Source: Struthio camelus
Taxonomy: Eukaryota; Chordata; Aves; Struthioniformes; Struthionidae
Length of the DNA: 64,000 nt
Assembly: GCF_040807025.1 (NCBI RefSeq)
Contig: NC_090944.1
Span: 118,932,738-118,996,737, forward strand
Direction of reading: 5' to 3'
Below the pieces are notes generated by a model. It made no database searches. It was not told the origin of the DNA and saw nothing but the letters and a program-made list of their open reading frames with translations. A program made the position numbers and the translations under genes. This document shows positions 59,646 to 64,000 of this stretch, in pieces; within the stretch, counting starts at the first letter, position 1, and every line of letters begins with the position of its first letter.

Positions 59646-60660
59646 AAAGTCTCAAGCAACTTATCGATAGGAAGTTCATCTTTTAAGGGGAAAATACTCA
59701 TCTGGATTTACATGGGGAGGGTCAGGGAATAGCAAAACCCTTGACATTGCAGTGCAATTTCACAGATCTTTATTTTTTAGCAACGCAGTGTTTGAGGAAA
59801 AATAACTGTTTTGACTGCCATGTGTTTCATCATCCTAAGTATTGTAAGCTGCTATGTATGGATTTAAAACTAATCATCTTTCTTTATCCTGTGTGCAGCA
59901 CTGGCTAATACAAAAGATTTGAAAAAGCTGTACATTTTGCTTCATCAGAGGTAGTCCCTGCTGCGTTCAAGAAGAGGTAGTGCAGGTGGATTGGAGGGTA
60001 ACACTTCCCAGTTTGTGCACTGTGTATGGTCTGTGTAGATTGATGCAGATTTTCTAAAATGAGATGTTTTAGAAGAATATACCATTTTAGCAAGTTTTGA
60101 AAAATCTTGCCTTTTTGGTATGAGTATAGCTGTATTGTGATTTTATTGTTTTATCAATTGCCAATATATATATGTGTTTCACAAAGCTTAGATCTTTCAG
60201 CTGCTCCACAGTGCTTCATACTTCAGAGAATTGACTGATTTCTGGACTAGCTCCATAGCACACAAGCTTGAAAAATTAAAATGTCTTGTAAACACTAGCA
60301 TCTGTTTAAAAGAAACAAAAACGAATGGAAAAAGGAACCTCCACGTACATTTAAAAAAAAAGTAATAAATAAATTACAGCACACACTTTGTTGCACAAGC
60401 ATAAAGTAGTTGATTTTAAGTAAATACTTCTACAGTCTCTCAAACTCTGATAATCTGTGGACCGAATATCTAATGCTGCAATTGTTGTTTGGAAACTTAA
60501 AACCTTGTTATGCAAGAAATTATAAATGCAAATTTATACACTTGCAGTTTAAGCTGTATTGAACTAAGTCTGTGGAATGCATTGTGAAATGTAAGAAAAA
60601 AATTAAAAAAAAAAACAAACAAAAAACCCAAGTATCAATAAAGCTTATAGACATAAAATA
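59646..60660 (+). other. RTN4: RTN4 3' untranslated region
   Basis: About 1 kb of AT-rich sequence from the stop to the poly(A) signal, similar in length to mammalian RTN4 3'UTRs. It includes an A-rich stretch (about 60598-60629) just before the signal. The exact cleavage position is inferred. Confidence 0.8.
60637..60642 (+). terminator. RTN4: RTN4 poly(A) signal
   Basis: AATAAA in TATCAATAAAGCTTATAG, followed by T/GT-rich sequence from about 60667 that suits CstF binding. An earlier AATAAA-type motif lies in AGTAATAAATAAATTAC at about 60361-60372 and could serve as an alternative site. Confidence 0.8.
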
Positions 60661-63657
60661 ATATCGGTATTTTGCTTTCTTGAGGCAAGTTTAATATATT
60701 TGTGTTTATTTTGTTCAAATTCATAAAGTGATTAAATATCCATTGTACCTGGTGGTGGAAATAGTTTTTTTTTTTTCAGGTTTATAGCAATGTGGCTAGA
60801 TGGATTTTTCATGGTATCTTCTCTTTTCATATGTGCAGTGTGAAGCGGTTTGTTCAGTTGTAGTTATATCTGATGTCCTGAATAGCTGTGTGTTGGCCGG
60901 TGATGCCCAGTTAGGCCTGTAGTTCGGGTAGCACAGATCCGTGCCTACAGCGAGGAGGCCTCCGCGCTGACTGCTGAGGCCTCCGGCGCTACCGCTGCTA
61001 GCTGTGCCGGCAGCTCAGCGGCCAGAGGCGACTGTGCAACTCCAGTTTCGTGTTGTGAGTCGGTTACTGAAAACTGTGAAAGATGAAATTTGAGGTTGTT
61101 TATGCTAAAAGAAGTAATGATCCTTGGTTTCTTTTATTTTGGAGACCACAATGTATACCATGCTCTAGTTTGAGGGTAATTATGAAGCAATTCCAATAAC
61201 TTTTCAGATAAACTTGAGTCTGATGATTTAAAGAGAACTGGACAATGAAAACTTATATTCAAATTTATTTGAGACCACAGATTTTTAATTAATAGTATCT
61301 TGACCATTTAAAAATAAATTCATGCATTAATACTTTAATTTACAGTATAATACATCATCACTTCTGATAATTTTATACATAAAACCAAACCATATAAACA
61401 TACAAATTGTTTTAAGTGTTTTCCTGACAGACACTATTGCTGTTAGATATTTTTCACATCACCATTTATTAATTCATTCTGCTGCACAACTGGTTTTATT
61501 CAGGATACAATCAATGTGAAAGGCAAACATTACAACATAGGCAAAAAAGGTGTTCACTAACATCACCACCTAACATGATTACATAGTATGATCAAGGTTT
61601 CCTTTTTAAAAAAAAAAAAACTGCATAGGGACTCTTATTGTGTATCTGACAGACTGATCTTCTGTATAGTAATATAAGGCATTAATAAATTCCATTTAAA
61701 AAAAAATGATTCTTTGAGGTTGCTGAAGCACTTTTGTGTGTTAAATATACACTGATCCACTTCTTTTAATTGGATATTCCTTGCATCTGTCTTTTGCATG
61801 ATACTCTGTATCCAGCAGCTACTTTCTTACTAAAACTCAGTGGGAGTCAGACGTGGTTTGCCAGAAAGTTCCCTAGTTCAAGGGAATTCTGAACTGGAAT
61901 TAAAGCAGTATTTAACACTTCCTTTCAAACACTAAGTTTAAGTCAAAATGTTTTATTTTTGCCTTTACTACTTTTGATTAGAAAATAGTCTTTTTAAAAG
62001 AAAGGTCTCTTCAAAACATGGATGTGTTCCATGCCAGATGTGTCAAAAATCTGCTTCTAAACTATTTTGTTCAAAAAAAAAAAAAAAAAGCAAAAACCTC
62101 CAAAAACGAACAACCAAAGTTTCTTTTTTTCTTTCTTTCTTTCTTTTTCTTTATTTCCCCCCCCCCCCCCCTTCCCTCCTCTCTCTCCCATTCCATCCTC
62201 CTGCTAGCTTTGGTTTTTGACAAAATGTTTGTTAACAAAGGTTAAACAGTGCTACTTGCTTTTTGTGACCAGCTGTAGATGGTCTCATAGTCTCCATGGG
62301 CAGGTAGAGGAGACTCCTCTTCTGCACGCACCTGCCTCGTGCTGCCTGCCCCCCCTTCCCAGCTCTGGCAGGGTGTGAGAGAAGCAGTGACAGAGGAGGC
62401 CAGCGTTGGCAAAGATGATGCTTTTCTCGGTGGTGGGTTACTTGCCTGGTACCAGCATGATTTATTTTCTGCTGCTGAGCGGGGTGGGCCTAGCTGCCAG
62501 CAGAAGGGTGGGCAGTTTTGGGGACTGATGTAGCAGCCCTTCATGAAGTTCACTTGGGATGTGTTCAGGAAGTCTGGCCTGAGGGCAGTGTGGGAAATAG
62601 TGATTCTTGGAAGCCTTCAAAGCACTTTTTTAATAGGCTTAGTAATTACTGCCTGTGAAAGTAGTTAAATGAAAAGCACATTTTCTCACAAACAGGGAGA
62701 ATACAGGAACACTCAGAAAACTACTTCCTCATTATTTGTGTTTAAGCTCCCTGAAGCAAAGCGGTCCATGCTCCCTCTCTCCATGTTCCTTTTCCCCTTA
62801 ACTCATCCTCAGCGCTGAGCTTCAAATTCTGGCTGCAATCTACTGTCATGAACCAAACGCAGACAGTTTATCAGGTGGTGTAACGTCCTCAGGAACTTGG
62901 CCTTCTAACAATGCATTTGTTCTTGCTCTTGGAAACATTCTGGAATTTGTTTGTCAACGTATTAACAATAGAAGCAGAAAAAATGGGTGATATAAGTACA
63001 CATCTGGAAAAGATGTTAATGGGTAGCCCTCCTCTGTGAAAGTTATAGCACCATATGTTGAAAGCAGACATTGGTGGGAGGCAAGATTGTAGCCCATACT
63101 ACTGGAAAATCGTTCAAAGGCACTTCATGGATAGAAAACTTTGCCAAATAAATATATTTAAAAACAAAATGGACTTCAAAAATGATACTTTCCTCCTTGG
63201 ATTACTGAAAGCTGAAGTATGAATCCAGCGTACTCATTAAAAGCTTGCAGTTTACTTAATGCACCAAATTCTAAATTTGAGTTTTAAGCAGGTGTTGTAA
63301 AAACACCAACTTTCTTGAACACATGTTCAAGCACTGAATTTTGAAATTATGCAAATTAAAGGGCTCAGCATTTTCTTGGTGTGCTGCCTTTGCAGACATG
63401 GTTTGGAGAACATAGTATTAAGCAAAAGCAGCTTAGTGATTGAACTGTTCATCCCTTAGGCCTACGTGGGTTACAAAACTGTTCCCTTTTAAACTTCAGC
63501 TTCCTTCTCAAGGATGTTGGTCTTTCAGATGCAAAAGCACATTCTCTTTCAGTATGGCCACATCAGTAATCTGAAAATGTGCAGTCCATGCAGCATTGTA
63601 TGGAAATCACAGCAGCCGAGCGGCTAGAGGCATTCATGGCTGTCCGGTCCAGAGCGG
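60660..63657. other. Downstream flank; possibly 3'UTR of a convergent minus-strand neighbour
   Basis: No ORF with protein character. A compact GC/CpG-rich patch lies at about 60890-61045. Several minus-strand AATAAA motifs (TTTATT on +) lie at 61264-61269, 61465-61470 and 61495-61500, in a smooth AT-rich stretch that looks like UTR. Vertebrate synteny places EML6 here, convergent with RTN4. Nothing in the sequence proves its presence. Confidence 0.35.
62073..62190. repeat. Poly(A) then polypyrimidine simple sequence
   Basis: About 17 A at 62073-62089. From 62119 a CTTT-repeat runs into T-rich sequence, then about 14 C at 62157-62171 and a C/T tract to about 62190. Low-complexity only. Confidence 0.8.
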
Positions 63658-63725
63658 TCACTTGGTGGTGGCAGTAACAGCAGCAAGAAGATTTGTCTGA
63701 TCAAAGACATCGCCAAACAAATACA
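63658..63725 (-). CDS. Weak candidate terminal coding exon on the minus strand
   Basis: Read on the minus strand, a pyrimidine-rich TTACTGTCAATTCTTTGTAG acceptor is followed by two bases, then an open frame of 21 codons (YLFGDVFDQTNLLAAVTATTK) and a TGA at 63660-63658. The composition looks protein-like and the orientation matches the expected convergent neighbour. However, it does not match the EML6 C-terminus as I know it, and 21 codons can stay open by chance. No product is proposed. Confidence 0.22.
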
Positions 63726-64000
63726 CTACAAAGAATTGACAGTAAAGTTATTTTTAAGTAACTTGCTGATCAACATATTATGCTAAGAGAAATGCGATTA
63801 GGGAACTAGCAATCAGGATGCTTCAAATAAATACTTGTAGCTCTTAATTGTGCTTTATGTAGAGTCTTCCTGTTAAATTTACACGTATCAAGTCATGGAA
63901 TTAATGGTCAAATACTAGCGCTACAATGCGCTTTTCTCATAAGAGAATTAGTCATTATAACTGTTCCCCCCCACCCGTTCCATATGTGTGTTGTCAGTCA

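Noticed and set aside
1-64000. CRISPR arrays, bacterial operons, phage or viral genes, tRNA or rRNA genes
   Set aside because: I scanned for regular spaced repeats, Shine-Dalgarno-linked ORF clusters, tRNA T-loop motifs and viral protein signatures. None was found, and the whole layout is that of a vertebrate chromosome.

Overview
The window is vertebrate nuclear DNA, almost certainly from a bird. It has one large intron-rich gene with GT-AG splicing, AATAAA poly(A) signals, CpG-island promoters, and a 3'-end fragment of an avian/reptilian CR1 LINE at about 18.5 kb. There are very few other interspersed repeats, as expected of a compact avian genome. The species cannot be fixed from the sequence alone.

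The main content is a complete RTN4 (reticulon-4, Nogo) gene on the + strand, about 13.2 to 60.66 kb. All coding exons can be placed by splice sites, matching phases and similarity to known RTN4 proteins. Exon 1 (13273-13762) lies in a CpG island. Exon 2 is 30310-30366. Exon 3 is the 2.4-kb Nogo-A-specific exon (31194-33641). The six reticulon-homology exons are 48091-48298, 50800-50938, 56861-56930, 57634-57680, 59151-59209 and 59603-59645. The joined reading frames give Nogo-A of 1186 aa, Nogo-B of 370 aa (exon 2 to exon 4) and Nogo-C of 199 aa. The Nogo-C start exon (39666-39699) was found inside the exon 3-exon 4 interval below a GC-rich block with three CAGCTG E-boxes. A further candidate first exon (ATG 44385, phase-compatible, encoding MDAKI) lies below a second small CpG-rich block and would give a 193-aa short reticulon.

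Region by region: 1-3080 holds the 3' end of an upstream + strand gene, with a clear terminal exon, stop and AATAAA; conserved synteny suggests CLHC1, but I do not recognise the protein. About 3.1-12.2 kb is intergenic. 12.2-14.5 kb is the RTN4 A/B CpG-island promoter and exon 1. 14.5-30.3 kb is intron 1, with the CR1 fragment. 30.3-33.6 kb holds exons 2-3. 33.6-48.1 kb is a long intron region with the Nogo-C and candidate alternative promoters. 48.1-60.66 kb holds the RHD exons and 3'UTR. 60.7-64 kb is intergenic or belongs to a convergent neighbour (EML6 by vertebrate synteny); I see one weak candidate minus-strand terminal exon there.

The isoforms share the C-terminal RHD, which has two long hydrophobic hairpins flanking the 66-residue Nogo-66 loop and shapes tubular ER. 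They differ by promoter and by inclusion of exon 3. I found no prokaryotic-type system, virus, CRISPR array or tRNA. The notable points are a GC-AG donor on exon 2, the candidate extra first exon, the E-box cluster at Nogo-C, and loss of the Nogo-66 cysteine.
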